A stretch of 7,301 nucleotides of DNA from Roseburia sp. (GTDB lineage: Bacteria; Bacillota_A; Clostridia; Lachnospirales; Lachnospiraceae). The notes beneath the pieces are model-generated. The model was not told the origin of the DNA. It did no database searches and saw only the letters and a list, made by a program, of their open reading frames with translations. Shown here in pieces: positions 6,554 through 7,301 of the stretch (positions are counted from its first letter, which is position 1; the number at the start of each line of letters is the position of its first letter). The position numbers were made by a program, and so were the translations under genes. The DNA lies in contig DXQT01000059.1 in the NCBI GenBank assembly GCA_019411365.1, positions 1-7,301 of the forward strand, given 5' to 3'.

Positions 6554-6581
6554 TAAGCCGCTTCTCTGGCTTTCCCTCTTT
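6554..6581 (+). terminator. Possible weak 3' end of the toxin mRNA
   Basis: AAGCC (6554-6558) can pair with GGCTT around an 8-nt loop, followed by the pyrimidine-rich TCCCTCTTTCT. The stem is only 5 bp, so termination here is a guess. If right, the toxin mRNA is about 310 nt and its 3' end carries the sequence that can pair with the leader at 6276-6298. Confidence 0.3.
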
Positions 6582-6589
6582 CTACGCAT

Positions 6590-6618
6590 AATATAACATA
6601 TCTTATGAGCTGATGCAA
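6590..6618 (-). promoter_or_regulatory. Predicted promoter of the antisense RNA
   Basis: On the minus strand TTGCAT (6613-6618) is followed after exactly 17 nt by TATATT (6590-6595), a good sigma-A match. Transcription would start around 6583 and run toward the toxin gene. Confidence 0.65.
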
Positions 6619-6671
6619 GGAAAAGTGTAAAGAGGATCATAATTTATAACACTTCATGTTTTCAGATGAAT

Positions 6672-7151
6672 TTAGACGAAGCAAAACAGGCATCTGCAAA
6701 TTATTTTTCTATAACGTTGCTTAGTTTTGTTTCTCGGCCATGAGTTATCGATTAGTGATGATCTTATGCAATCAGACATTATATCGACATCGTTTATAAT
6801 AAATTCTACATACTCATTTAATAAATTGATTATTTGGGTATCTAGAAGAATTGTTCGTCATTTTCGTTTAGTAAAATATCTATATCTGTAAAACCCTTAT
6901 CAGAAAGCTTGCAATCTCCACCTAAAATAACCGAATATGCTGAATAAAGCATTCCTTCAACCTCATCTCTAACATAATTAAGACTAATATTATTTCTTTC
7001 AGAAATGGATTTAATAGTTTTGGCATTACGCTTTGTGACATTGCAATCGTTATGTATAGAATGGTACTTAAAAACGGTAATATCCCTTTGTGAAGAAGGT
7101 TGAATAAAAGCTGAGTATATTTTCAATATAGTTGTGGAATTTGTTTCTCAT
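6672..7151 (-). pseudogene. Remains of an unrecognised gene of about 159 codons, two apparent frameshifts
   Basis: AGAAAGGAGA (7161-7170) precedes an ATG at 7151 that opens a 27-codon frame (MRNKFHNYIENI...) closed by TAA at 7068-7070. The middle part lies in another frame, open from 7147 to a TAG at 6842-6844; it reads as natural protein (AFIQPSSQRDITVFKYHS, LNYVRDEVEGMLYSAYSV, FTDIDILLNENDE). This middle part has only a TTG at 7126 as a possible start, with no ribosome site. The protein-like sequence then resumes in the first frame from 6857 (TILLDTQIINLLNEYVEF...) to TAA at 6672-6674. The two shifts cancel, so start and stop are in one frame, 159 codons apart. I do not recognise the family. 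It is AT-rich compared with the left part of the window. Alternatives are a genuine short gene for the middle part alone, or sequencing errors. Confidence 0.45.
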
Positions 7152-7182
7152 GGAAGTTCATCTCCTTTCTGTTTACGATGCC

Positions 7183-7216
7183 ATTATAAAATGAGAAAGA
7201 GCGTATTTCGTGCCAA
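7183..7216 (-). promoter_or_regulatory. Possible promoter elements before the broken gene
   Basis: On the minus strand a perfect TATAAT lies at 7183-7188, but no good -35 box is found 17 nt before it. Just upstream, TTGGCACGAAATACGCT (7200-7216) matches the sigma-54 consensus TTGGCACG-N4-TTGCT at 11 of 13 fixed positions, including GG and GC at the right spacing. No sigma-54 activator gene is in the window, so chance is possible. Confidence 0.3.
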
Positions 7217-7242
7217 AATGAAAAAATAAATAGACAAAAGTT

Positions 7243-7291
7243 GCAAAAAGGGCGTGTGAAAAAACGAGAGTTTTTTCATTCGTCCTTTTGC
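7243..7291. repeat. Long imperfect inverted repeat, possible bidirectional terminator
   Basis: The core TGAAAAAAC (7257-7265) and GTTTTTTCA (7270-7278) is a perfect 9-bp stem with a GAGA loop. It extends outward with interruptions to GCAAAA at 7243-7248 and TTTTGC at 7286-7291. Read in either direction the core has a run of T in its second half, and on the minus strand TTTTTGCAACTTTTG follows. It could end transcripts from either side or be the stem of a small repeat element cut by the window edge. Confidence 0.45.
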
Positions 7292-7301
7292 TTATAGTTA
7301 T

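Larger units (their letters stand above)
6483..6583 (-). ncRNA. Candidate antisense antitoxin RNA
   Basis: A minus-strand promoter at 6590-6618 and a terminator hairpin at 6494-6522 define an RNA of about 100 nt with no reading frame of note. It is complementary to the end of the toxin coding sequence and to about 85 nt of its 3' untranslated region, as RatA is to txpA and SR4 to bsrG in Bacillus subtilis. Its 5' part also contains a 14-nt stretch (complement of 6568-6581) that could pair with the toxin leader at 6290-6303 with one mismatch. Both ends are predicted, within a few bases. Confidence 0.65.

Overview
The window reads as chromosomal DNA from a butyrate-forming gut Firmicute of the family Lachnospiraceae, most like the Roseburia/Agathobacter (Eubacterium rectale) group. 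The main support is a full-length butyryl-CoA:acetate CoA-transferase (but) with the conserved blocks known from those bacteria. Clostridial-style AGGAGG ribosome binding sites and a moderately AT-rich base composition agree with this. No rRNA, tRNA, CRISPR array or complete insertion sequence was seen.

Layout. Positions 1-53 are the 3' end (domains V/VI) of a group II intron that lies mostly outside the window. Positions 54-250 hold no gene I can support. Positions 251-586 are one 336-bp imperfect palindrome (foldback) ending 23 bp past the but stop codon. The but gene (610-1950, minus) and a Nudix-inositol monophosphatase fusion gene (2171-3505, plus) are divergent and share a 220-bp control region. 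The fusion gene converges on a family 2 glycosyltransferase gene (3522-4592, minus), with only 16 bp between the stop codons. The glycosyltransferase diverges from an RlmI-type rRNA methyltransferase gene (4882-6081, plus) across a region holding a good promoter for each.

From 6190 to 6618 there is a compact locus that looks like a type I toxin-antitoxin system. It has an extended -10 promoter, a heavily structured 130-nt leader with mutually exclusive pairings around the Shine-Dalgarno sequence, a 31-codon membrane peptide of the holin-like toxin type, and a convergent antisense RNA with its own promoter and terminator covering the toxin 3' end. This is the most interesting part of the window. 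After it comes an AT-rich stretch with the remains of a gene of about 159 codons split over two frames (6672-7151, minus), and a long inverted repeat at the right edge.

The genes do not form one pathway. but makes the final butyrate-forming step, the methyltransferase acts in ribosome maturation, the glycosyltransferase has an unknown acceptor, and the toxin locus is an independent module. The only possible link is that a Nudix/IMPase protein able to act on CoA-type nucleotides is transcribed divergently from a CoA-transferase; that is a speculation. All calls rest on reading the sequence, with no database search.
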